Assembly (NCBI GenBank): GCA_009908925.1
Contig: JAAAOH010000015.1
Span: forward strand, 1-33,045
Reading direction: 5' to 3'
DNA: 33,045 nucleotides
From: Spirochaetota bacterium
GTDB lineage: Bacteria > Spirochaetota > Spirochaetia > DSM-27196 > PWMO01
Shown: positions 8,668-16,467 of the stretch, piece by piece
How the letters are laid out: every line of letters starts with the position of its first letter
How positions within the stretch are numbered: the stretch's first letter is position 1
The notes under the pieces: model-generated
What the model saw: the letters and a program-made list of their open reading frames with translations, nothing else
Database searches by the model: none
Told to the model about the DNA's origin: nothing
Program-made: the position numbers and the translations under genes

Positions 8668-8741
8668 TCGGGCTGGGCGGATTTGAACCGCCGACCCCCT
8701 GTCCCCCAGACAGGTACGCTAAACCACTGCGCTACAGCCCG
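8668..8741 (-). tRNA. tRNA-Pro (anticodon GGG)
   Basis: Minus strand CGGGCTG...CAGCCCG acceptor stem; anticodon arm CCTGT-CTGGGGG-ACAGG (anticodon GGG); T arm GGCGGTTCAAATCCGCC. CCA not encoded. Confidence 0.95.
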
Positions 8742-8756
8742 TTGATGTGAGCCTGA

Positions 8757-8786
8757 ATACTAATATGGCCGGCACTGAGATGTCAA
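8757..8786 (-). promoter_or_regulatory. Candidate promoter of the tRNA-Pro gene
   Basis: Minus strand TTGACA (8781-8786), 18-bp spacer, TAGTAT (8757-8762), about 15 nt before the mature tRNA 5' end. Confidence 0.6.
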
Positions 8787-8793
8787 CTGAGGC

Positions 8794-9696
8794 TCAGTCT
8801 TCCTCGTCGTCTCCGCCGTCGGAATCGGAGTCGCCGGAATCCGAATCTCCGCCCGACGTCCCGCCATCTGAACCGCTGGTGTCTCCTGAGTCGCCGTCGT
8901 CCGCAGCGCTATCGCTTCCGTCGCGGGCCGAGTCGTCATCGTCCTCATCCGCGGGATCGTCATCCTGATCGCCGTCATCCGCGCCATCATCATCGTCATC
9001 GTCGTCTTCCTCGGTCTCCACATCCTCGCGGTCGAGCTCTTCGGGCTCGCTTTCATCCTCGAGCTCATCGAGCTCGCTGTCGTCGAGGTCCTCGGTCGAA
9101 AGATCCGGATCGAGGATGTTGACGCTCTGTCCCGCGGTGAGTGTGCTCTTCTCACCGTCGTCGCGGCGAACCTCGACCTCGCCGTCGAAGACGACCACGA
9201 CTTCACGGACACCCGGGTCTACATCGATGCGGAAGTCGGTACCTCGCACCCCGACGACGGCACCAGGTGTCGAGACCTCGAAGCGCTTCGAGCCGGTGAG
9301 GGCCTCAACAATGGAGCGAAGCGAACCCTCGTCGAGGCGCAAGCGTGTTCGACCGCGCCGCCGCTTGCTGAGCCGCTCGAGATGCACCGTGGTCTGCCTG
9401 GCAACCCTGAGAACGGCATGATTCGGCTCGAGCAGGAGCTCCGCCGTCGTCCGCCGTGTCTCGAGAGATCCGCCGAGCGGCACGTCCATGCCGAGCTCAA
9501 CCGGCAGGACCGCATCGCCCTCCCCGTCCCTCACGGTGAGCTCACCGACGTCGGCTGCATATTCGAGTCTCGCCTCGTGTGATGCCGATGCACCGGCGGC
9601 AATGACGGGAAGCGCCGGGAGAACGAGAACAAGGGCAACAAGCACGCACTGCCGGCCCGCGAAGCGCGGCAACTTCGAAACGCTACAGTACTCCAT
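8794..9696 (-). CDS. FecR-domain secreted protein with long Asp/Ser/Gly-rich acidic tail
   Basis: Signal peptide, then FecR-like domain (RFEVSTPGAVVGVRGTDFRIDVDPGVREVVVVFDGEVEV...LTAGQSV), then about 95 residues that are almost all D/E/S/G. Start MEYCSVSK preferred over the ORF-track start at 9732. Confidence 0.82.
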   Translation of the reverse strand: MEYCSVSKLPRFAGRQCVLVALVLVLPALPVIAAGASASHEARLEYAADVGELTVRDGEGDAVLPVELGMDVPLGGSLETRRTTAELLLEPNHAVLRVARQTTVHLERLSKRRRGRTRLRLDEGSLRSIVEALTGSKRFEVSTPGAVVGVRGTDFRIDVDPGVREVVVVFDGEVEVRRDDGEKSTLTAGQSVNILDPDLSTEDLDDSELDELEDESEPEELDREDVETEEDDDDDDDGADDGDQDDDPADEDDDDSARDGSDSAADDGDSGDTSGSDGGTSGGDSDSGDSDSDGGDDEED

Positions 9697-9776
9697 TTCC
9701 GGAATGGTACTAAGACAGCAACCCGGATACAAGTCCTGCGGCTGCCGCGCCGGTGTGATAGCCGCTACCGACGACG

Positions 9777-10763
9777 CTACTGCGGGCCCGGGTCGCCCCC
9801 GTCCGACCCTTCGCCCCCCTCGGCGCGCCCCGAGCCGCCTGAGTCCTCATCACCCGGGCCCGGATGGGCGGTGCTCAGCATCTGCCGGTGGAGGTAGTCC
9901 TTGCGGTAGAGCATGTCGAAGGGCACCTTGTAGGCGGCCTCGATCGTCTCGCGGCTGAAGAGCTCGTCGGTAGCGCCGAGCTGCATGCCGCCGCCTTTGG
10001 AGAAGAGCAGCATGTGATCGGAGTACTTGCGGGTGAGCTCGAGGTTGTGTGCGGAGTAGTACACGCTCGTGCCGAAATCGGCGGCGAAGCGGGTCAGAAA
10101 CTCGAAGGTACGCTCCTGCCGTCCGGGTTCGACCGCGAAGACGGGCTCATCGAGAATGACCAGTCTGGATCCGTAGAGGACGCTGAAGCCGACGATGGTA
10201 CGCTGGAGCTCACCCTTACTGAGCTCCTGGGTGCGTTTATGCAGAAAGCCGCCGAGCTCGAGTTCCCGTTGCGCGTCCTCGAGGAGGCCCGTCGCGCTTC
10301 CCTCCTGGTGATAGCCGTTTTCGAAGACGAACTCCATGAGCTCACCCACCGGCTCCTCGGTCTCGAACTCCATGTTCTGATACACGAAGGAGACGTAGCG
10401 GTTGCGCTCCATCTCGAGCTCCGGATCCACGGCGGCGCGGGCGAAGTCCGCAGTGTCGCGATCGAAGAGCTGCACGCGCCCGGAGGCCGGAAAGAGCCGT
10501 GCGCCGGCGAGCAGAAGCATGGTCGACTTACCGGTGCCGTTCTCACCGACGAGGGAAAGAACGCCCGCCGGGAGGTCGATCGTGAGGCCGGAGAAGACCT
10601 CGGCGACCTCCTCGGGCCGCTCGACGGCGCGGAGGGCATCCGGGTCGCCGGGAGACGCATCGGCGGGAGATCCCGCACCGGCGGTGCCGACGCCCTCCTC
10701 GGGGCCATAGTAGAAGCTCACATCCTGAAACGAGACAACTGTATTCGACATTGGGTTACTCAC
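9777..10763 (-). CDS. ABC transporter ATP-binding protein (orphan, no permease nearby)
   Basis: Walker A GENGTGKST, signature LSKGELQRT, Walker B LVILDEP, H-loop SAHN. GTG start at 10763 (VSNPMSNT) overlaps the gpgS stop; ATG 10751 is the alternative. Confidence 0.88.
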   Translation of the reverse strand: MSNPMSNTVVSFQDVSFYYGPEEGVGTAGAGSPADASPGDPDALRAVERPEEVAEVFSGLTIDLPAGVLSLVGENGTGKSTMLLLAGARLFPASGRVQLFDRDTADFARAAVDPELEMERNRYVSFVYQNMEFETEEPVGELMEFVFENGYHQEGSATGLLEDAQRELELGGFLHKRTQELSKGELQRTIVGFSVLYGSRLVILDEPVFAVEPGRQERTFEFLTRFAADFGTSVYYSAHNLELTRKYSDHMLLFSKGGGMQLGATDELFSRETIEAAYKVPFDMLYRKDYLHRQMLSTAHPGPGDEDSGGSGRAEGGEGSDGGDPGPQ

Positions 10764-11772
10764 CTGGGGCGGCACTGCCGCGGCGCTCCTTCTGCTGTTC
10801 CTGATACTCCGGTATCGTGTTCATAGGAGGTCGTTCTTCCTCCACGATCTCGTGCTCGACCGACTCGAAGACCTCGTCGTGCACCTGAAACTGCCTGAGG
10901 ATGGAGCTCGTGTCGGGAAGCGCAGGTACGATGTCGAGTTTCTGAGCACGATTGAGGAATGTCTGGAGAATCCCGAAGGCCATACGACCGAGGCTGCGCG
11001 TGGGCTGGTTTCGGTGAACCCGCTGGTCGAGATCGGTCTGCCCGAAGGCCGACATGCCCCAGCGGGTGTATACATCGAGCAGGTGCGAGGTCTCCACACC
11101 GTAGCCGATCGGAAAGGGTATTTCCTCGAGGACACCGCGGCGCACTGCGTACTCGCCGGAGAGCGGCTGAATGATGGCGGTGAGCTCCGGGAAGAACAGC
11201 GAGAACAGCGGCCGGATCAGTATCTCGGTCACCCGCCCGCCGCCTGAGGGGCGCACCCCGTGCGATGAGGCAAGCGGGCGGTCGTAGAAGGCCTTCACGT
11301 ACTGGATCTCGTCGCGGAAGATGAGCGGCGCGACGAGACCGTAGACGAAGCGCGGGTGGATGTTCTTTATGTCGGCATCGATGTACACGATGATATCGCC
11401 GGAGAGCTGGTAGATCGCCTTCCACAGGTTCTCGCCTTTTCCCTTCCTGGCCTCGACCGACGGCAGAATGTCACTTGCGAGGTAGGTATCCGCGCCGAAC
11501 GACCGCGCCACGTCGAGCGTGTTGTCGACCGATCCGGAATCGATCACCGCGATCTCGTCCAGGAGCGGATAACGCATCATGAGCTCGGAGCGGAAGATCA
11601 CCACCTCTTTGCCGATGGTGGCCTCCTCGTTGAGCGTCGGGATACACAGCGAGATGGAGAGATTTTGCTTCTCCTTCGCCTCGACGAGGGCGCGAAGGTC
11701 CCGGAACTGGGAGTGGTGAAAGGTATTGTTCTTGAGCCAGGAGTCGATGTGGCTCTGCATGGGGTTACTCAT
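10756..11772 (-). CDS. gpgS: Glucosyl-3-phosphoglycerate synthase (GT81-type glycosyltransferase)
   Basis: SLCIPTLNEEATIGKEV, DEIAVIDSGSVDNTLDVARSFGA, KGENLWKAIYQLSGDIIVYIDADIKN, QYVKAFYDRPL, GGRVTEILIRPLFSLFFPELTAIIQPLSGEYAVRRGVLEEIPFPIGYGVE. Strong match to GpgS. Confidence 0.9.
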   Translation of the reverse strand: MSNPMQSHIDSWLKNNTFHHSQFRDLRALVEAKEKQNLSISLCIPTLNEEATIGKEVVIFRSELMMRYPLLDEIAVIDSGSVDNTLDVARSFGADTYLASDILPSVEARKGKGENLWKAIYQLSGDIIVYIDADIKNIHPRFVYGLVAPLIFRDEIQYVKAFYDRPLASSHGVRPSGGGRVTEILIRPLFSLFFPELTAIIQPLSGEYAVRRGVLEEIPFPIGYGVETSHLLDVYTRWGMSAFGQTDLDQRVHRNQPTRSLGRMAFGILQTFLNRAQKLDIVPALPDTSSILRQFQVHDEVFESVEHEIVEEERPPMNTIPEYQEQQKERRGSAAPGE

Positions 11773-12931
11773 CGCAGCACCCCCTGTCGAGGGCCACGAT
11801 GAGACCGACGAGCTGAGCGACGCCCCGCGAAATGGGTTCGATCTCCACCCGCTCATCCTCTTCGTTGATGTTCTCTCCGTCCGTGAGACCGATGGTCACT
11901 GCCGGGATCCCCTTGTCGATGAACGCCGAGAGCTCGGACGTACTTGGCGTGATCCGCGTGTTGATGTCGAGTCGCTTGAGGATCTCACGCGCATGGTCGG
12001 CAAGGGGATGCGAGAACTTGATGCCGCCGGGCTGGCGCCGCGAGAGCACGTTGAACTCGACCTCGGCGCCTGTCTGGGAGGACACCTCGGCCGCGATATC
12101 GCCGATCTTGTTGGCGAGGTCCTGGACCAGATCGCCGGACTCGCTTCGGATTTCGAACCGGAGGGATGCCTGGGTCGGCGTCATGCTGAATGACGCCCCG
12201 GCCTCGATGGAACTCAGGACGATGGTCGTCCGCGGCCTGCGCGGGAGCGGTATCTCGAGCATTCGATTTATGATCTCGTTGATGTTGACGATGGCCCCGC
12301 CGGCCCCGAAGCGTGTCCAGTCGTATTCCTCGGGCACACGGTACTGTATCTCCCCCCGCAGCATCCCGATCGAGCCGTAGCTGAGGCGACCGAGCTTCAC
12401 CCCCTCCACACAGATGCCTGATGACACCGGGATGTCCTTGTTGTTGAGGAAGAACCGGATGCCCTCGATGTCGCCGCGTCCGATGCTGCGCGAGGAGCCC
12501 ATGAGCACGAGGTTCGAGTTGAGCTTGATATCGAGCTTCTCGAGAATGAGCGGGAGCGTCGCCACCGCGGCCACTCCAAGACTGTTATCGCCGACCCCGG
12601 GACCACCCACAAAGTCGGGCTGGATCACCACGTTGTGATCGACGAGCTCGGAGAATGCGGTGTCCATGTGCGCCACGATGAGGATGTTCCGTTCCGGGTC
12701 CTCACCCGGGAGAATGCCGAGGGCGTTACCTGCCTCGTCGGTGGAGCAGTTCTGCAACTGATACTCGTTGAAGCGCTCGAGCAGGAAATCCACCCGTCGC
12801 CGCTCGTGGAAGGTCGGCGACGGGATCTCCGCGACCATCACGAGGTTGGTCAGGAGGATCTCGGTAAGCTCGTCGATACGCTTTTCGAAGGCCGGAAGCT
12901 CGTCGAGGATCGCCTCGAAGCCCTGCTTCAT
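11765..12931 (-). CDS. M20/M42-type metallopeptidase-fold protein, probably catalytically degenerate
   Basis: Retains AHMDT and GVGDNSLG metal-ligand regions and CVEG. The usual EExG region reads GSSRSIGRGD, and the terminal His region reads ENINEEDERVEI. Confidence 0.78.
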   Translation of the reverse strand: MKQGFEAILDELPAFEKRIDELTEILLTNLVMVAEIPSPTFHERRRVDFLLERFNEYQLQNCSTDEAGNALGILPGEDPERNILIVAHMDTAFSELVDHNVVIQPDFVGGPGVGDNSLGVAAVATLPLILEKLDIKLNSNLVLMGSSRSIGRGDIEGIRFFLNNKDIPVSSGICVEGVKLGRLSYGSIGMLRGEIQYRVPEEYDWTRFGAGGAIVNINEIINRMLEIPLPRRPRTTIVLSSIEAGASFSMTPTQASLRFEIRSESGDLVQDLANKIGDIAAEVSSQTGAEVEFNVLSRRQPGGIKFSHPLADHAREILKRLDINTRITPSTSELSAFIDKGIPAVTIGLTDGENINEEDERVEIEPISRGVAQLVGLIVALDRGCCDE

Positions 12932-13036
12932 ACGGAATACCTCGCCGGAGATGGATGATGGATCGTACCGCCCTCACAGTACCCCGGGCAGCCGTCACGA
13001 ATCAAGCTCAATGAGCCCGGTCTCCGCCCCCGGCGA

Positions 13037-13639
13037 TTACCCGTCGTTCCCGAAATCCACCTCCGGCACTTCCATGTCTTCCTCATCCACCTCGAAATAG
13101 GTCCTCGCCTCGAAGCCGAGTTGCGAGGCAATCATGGCTGTCGGGAAGGTGCGGATACGCGTGTTGTACTGTCGAACGGCCTCGTTGTAGCGGCGCCGGG
13201 CAACGGCAATGCGGTTCTCCGTGCCGGCAAGCTCGTCCTGCAGCCGGATGAAGTTCTCGTTCGACCGCAGTTGCGGGTAGTTTTCGACGATCACCAGAAG
13301 CCGACTCAGCGCCGACTGCAGCTCGCCGTAGCTCTCGGCCGTCTCCTCGACGCTCCCGGCGCCGGCCAGGCGCGCGCGAGCGTCGGCAATAGAGGTGAAG
13401 ATCTCCTCCTCCTGCTCGGCAAACCCGCGCACGGTGTTCACCAGGTTGGGAATGAGATCGCTGCGGCGCTGCAGCTGATTCTCTACCTCCGACCAGGATG
13501 CGCTCACCTGCTCGTCCATCCGCACGAGGGTATTACGCGCACTCACGTACCACGAAATCAGCGAAATGATCATGATGATGACCACGGCCGCTACCACGGC
13601 CGCGATGATGAGGCCGGTATATGAACGTTTCTGTGCCAT
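13037..13639 (-). CDS. LemA family protein
   Basis: N-terminal TM helix, then YVSARNTLVRMDEQVSASWSEVENQLQRRSDLIPNLVNTVRGFAEQEEEIF, the LemA signature. Confidence 0.95.
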   Translation of the reverse strand: MAQKRSYTGLIIAAVVAAVVIIMIISLISWYVSARNTLVRMDEQVSASWSEVENQLQRRSDLIPNLVNTVRGFAEQEEEIFTSIADARARLAGAGSVEETAESYGELQSALSRLLVIVENYPQLRSNENFIRLQDELAGTENRIAVARRRYNEAVRQYNTRIRTFPTAMIASQLGFEARTYFEVDEEDMEVPEVDFGNDG

Positions 13640-13724
13640 TGCCTGTCTAATTCTCCTTCACACTACCGTATTCTGCGTTACGCTGTTTCGCGCCCGGCGG
13701 TGGCAGCCGCGGCGCCCGCCGCAC

Positions 13725-14552
13725 TCAGAAGCCGCGCGAGGCGCCGCCGCCCCCGAAACCTCCTCCGCCGAAACCACCGAAGCCGCCACCACCCCCGCCG
13801 GAGCCGAAGCCACCGCCGAAGAAGCCGCGACCGCCGGTGAGAAACAAAAGCGGCCAGAAGAAACGTCCACCGCCGAGGAAGAACATCAGAACCAGCATGT
13901 AGAGCAGGCGGCCTCCGCCGCCCCCGGAGGAGGTGCCGCGGTTGGAGCGAGCCGCGGGCGCTCGGGCCCCGTACTCGCTCAGGTCGACGTCGTACTCCTC
14001 GGCTATGATGCCGGCCACCTGCTGCATGCCGGCATAGAGGCCGGCGCCGTAGTTACCCTGCCGCAGCGGCGGCAGCACGGCGGTGTCGAGAATCTCGCCG
14101 GCCCGACCGTCGGGAATGGCGCCTTCGATTCCGTAGCCGACCTCGATGCGTACCTCACGCTCCTCGAGCGCGAGGACGAAGAGCACGCCCGAGTCCTCCT
14201 CCGCGCCGCCGACACCCCACGCCGACGCCAACCGTATGGAGTACTCCTCCACCGTGGCAAAGGGCTCCACGGTATCCACCACGGCAACGGCGATTTCGGC
14301 GCCGGTTGCGTCCTGCACCGCCTCGGCGAGCGCGGTCATCCGTTGCTCCGCCTCGGCGTCGATCACCCCGGAGAAGTCGTTGACGAAGCCCGAGGGTTCG
14401 GGCAGGTCCTGTGCCATGGCCGGCGGTGTCACCGCACCGAGGAGCAGCGCCAGCCCGAACGTCGCAACGAGCACTGCCGGACGCCGTGCCGCGCCGGAAC
14501 CACGAGTCGCCGGCGAAGCACCCCCTTGCTGTCCTACGCGCAGAGCCCTCAT
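13725..14552 (-). CDS. TPM domain (YgcG-like) protein with Gly-rich C-terminus
   Basis: GFVNDFSGVIDAEAEQRMTALAEAVQDATGAEIAVAVVDTVEP; EVRIEVGYGIEGAIPDGRAGEILD; C-terminal GGGGGGFGGFGGGGFGGGG. Paired with LemA. Confidence 0.92.
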   Translation of the reverse strand: MRALRVGQQGGASPATRGSGAARRPAVLVATFGLALLLGAVTPPAMAQDLPEPSGFVNDFSGVIDAEAEQRMTALAEAVQDATGAEIAVAVVDTVEPFATVEEYSIRLASAWGVGGAEEDSGVLFVLALEEREVRIEVGYGIEGAIPDGRAGEILDTAVLPPLRQGNYGAGLYAGMQQVAGIIAEEYDVDLSEYGARAPAARSNRGTSSGGGGGRLLYMLVLMFFLGGGRFFWPLLFLTGGRGFFGGGFGSGGGGGGFGGFGGGGFGGGGASRGF

Positions 14553-14554
14553 GT

Positions 14555-15280
14555 TCAACTCTCCATCCGGTCGACCGTCTCGACGAGATCCGCGAGCCGA
14601 AGCAGAAGGGCCTCGGCCAGCCGGACGGGATCGGCGGACTCCCCGTTGCGGTAGGCGACCAGTTCCATGAAGGGCCCCGACTCCAGACCGAACGCCTCGT
14701 TGACGGCGGAAATGAGGGCATCCGGGGCGGTGGGCACCGGATCAACACCCTTGAGGCGCAGCAGACCGCGAAACACCGCCGCAACGGGGCCGTACCATCG
14801 CTTGAGCTCGCGCCCGAGGAGACGGCGCCGGCCCCGGGCGGCAAGGACGAGCTGCCGGAGGCTTATGAGGTTGCCGCGCATCTGGTGCTCGAGCTGGTGG
14901 CGCAGGTTGCGCCGGTCAACCGCGAGCGTGGCGGTGGGATCCTCACCGTGGAGAACAGTGTGACGTGCGGCAATGTCGAGATACTCCATGGGAAAGACAT
15001 CGCTCGAGCGGGCAAACTCCCCGGAGGTGAGAATGAGCGGCGTGATGCGCCGTTTTCGCATCATCCCTCCGGCCGACTTCGCAAGTCGCGCCAGGGCGTC
15101 GGGATCGGGCTCGGAGAGGAGCACGAGCACATTCACGTCGGATACGCCCGGATGGAAGTTGCCCTCCACGTAGCTCCCGTACAGAACGACGGAATCGAGT
15201 CGCTCACCGAACGTTTCCTTCAGTTTCCCGAGAAAGTCCACCTCAACCGCATCTTTCAGCCGTTCGGCCGCACCTGGCAT
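14555..15280 (-). CDS. Nucleotidyltransferase-fold protein
   Basis: VVLYGSYVEGNFHPGVSDVNVLVLLSEPD resembles GS-x(n)-SDxDLLV; the second Asp is Asn here. Confidence 0.7.
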   Translation of the reverse strand: MPGAAERLKDAVEVDFLGKLKETFGERLDSVVLYGSYVEGNFHPGVSDVNVLVLLSEPDPDALARLAKSAGGMMRKRRITPLILTSGEFARSSDVFPMEYLDIAARHTVLHGEDPTATLAVDRRNLRHQLEHQMRGNLISLRQLVLAARGRRRLLGRELKRWYGPVAAVFRGLLRLKGVDPVPTAPDALISAVNEAFGLESGPFMELVAYRNGESADPVRLAEALLLRLADLVETVDRMES

Positions 15281-15346
15281 ACATCACTCCTGCATCTGAA
15301 TCACCCCGAAGATACTCATGCAGGCCCCGCGAATCAATGTGAGCCG

Positions 15347-15375
15347 TTGACGTAGCGGCCGGGCCCTTTTAAGAT
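15347..15375 (+). promoter_or_regulatory. Candidate sigma70 promoter for the DHOD-like gene and galM
   Basis: TTGACG (15347-15352), 17-bp spacer, TAAGAT (15370-15375). Confidence 0.6.
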
Positions 15376-15443
15376 GAGGAGGTGCGAGCGCCGGCGCGGC
15401 CGACGCACCACCTGACAGTAAGCTGAAAATCAAGGAGCGACAC

Positions 15444-16457
15444 ATGGCAAATCTTGAAACGAGCTATATGGGTATCGACCTCAAGAGCCCGCTCGTGGTC
15501 GGCGCGTGCAGCCTCACCGCCAACATGAAGGCAATAAAGAAGATAGAGGAAGCAGGCGCCGGGGCGCTTGTCATCAAGTCTCTCTTCGAAGAGGAAATCC
15601 AGCTCGAGAAGTACAAGATGGAAGAAGACATCGAGATGTACGACGACTGGCATGCCGAGATGACCGACATCTTTCCGGAGATGGAGCACTCGGGCCCCGA
15701 AGAGCATCTGATGTGGGTGAAGAAAACCAAGGAAGAGGCCGGTATTCCCGTCATCGCCAGCCTCAACGCCGTGAATCACGACACCTGGGTGGAATGGGCC
15801 AAGCGCCTCGAGGAGACCGGAGTCGACGGCCTCGAGCTCAACTTCTTCTCCACCCCGACCAACTTCGATGAGAACGCGAAGAAGATCGAGGATGATCAGA
15901 TCAACGCGCTTCGCGACGTGAAGAAGGCCGTGAAGATTCCCGTCTCGGTCAAGCTCAGCCATTTCTACACGAACCCGCTCGAGCTCATTAAGCGCATGGC
16001 CGACACGGGCGTGGACGGATTTGTGCTGTTCAACCGCATGTTCCACCCCAGCTTCGACATCGAGAAGGAGGACCTCTCCTACCCCTTCAACCTTTCCCAG
16101 CCGAACGACCACCGACTTCCCATGCGCTTCGTCGGCATGCTTCACGGCAACACCAAGGGCAGCCTGTGTGCATCAAACGGCGTCCACAAGGCCGAAGACG
16201 CGGTCGAGGTCCTGCTCGCCGGGGCGGACGTCTTTCAGGTCGTCAGCACCCTCTACCAGAACTCCATCAATGTGATCGAGGACTTGAACAGCGGCATCTC
16301 CGACTGGATGGATCGCAAGGGCTATCGCGGCATTGCAGACTTCCGCGGCAAGCTCAGTGCGAAGAACACCGGCGGCAAGAGCGCGTATCGCCGTGCTCAG
16401 TACGTGAAGATGCTCCTCCACGCCGACGAGTACGTCAAGCGACCGAAACTCATATAG
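15444..16457 (+). CDS. Dihydroorotate dehydrogenase-like protein
   Basis: 337 aa TIM-barrel flavoprotein: MGIDLKSPLVVGACSLTANMKAIKKIEEAGAGALVIKSLFEEEI, VSVKLSHFYTNPLELIKRMADTGVDGFVLFNR, GADVFQVVSTLYQNS. RBS AAGGAG. Confidence 0.88.
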   Translation: MANLETSYMGIDLKSPLVVGACSLTANMKAIKKIEEAGAGALVIKSLFEEEIQLEKYKMEEDIEMYDDWHAEMTDIFPEMEHSGPEEHLMWVKKTKEEAGIPVIASLNAVNHDTWVEWAKRLEETGVDGLELNFFSTPTNFDENAKKIEDDQINALRDVKKAVKIPVSVKLSHFYTNPLELIKRMADTGVDGFVLFNRMFHPSFDIEKEDLSYPFNLSQPNDHRLPMRFVGMLHGNTKGSLCASNGVHKAEDAVEVLLAGADVFQVVSTLYQNSINVIEDLNSGISDWMDRKGYRGIADFRGKLSAKNTGGKSAYRRAQYVKMLLHADEYVKRPKLI

Positions 16458-16467
16458 CGGTCGACAC

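Noticed and set aside
8760-9212. Ser/Thr/Arg/Met-rich minus-strand ORF within the fecR-like gene
   Set aside because: Alternative frame of the acidic low-complexity tail on the same strand; not an independent gene.
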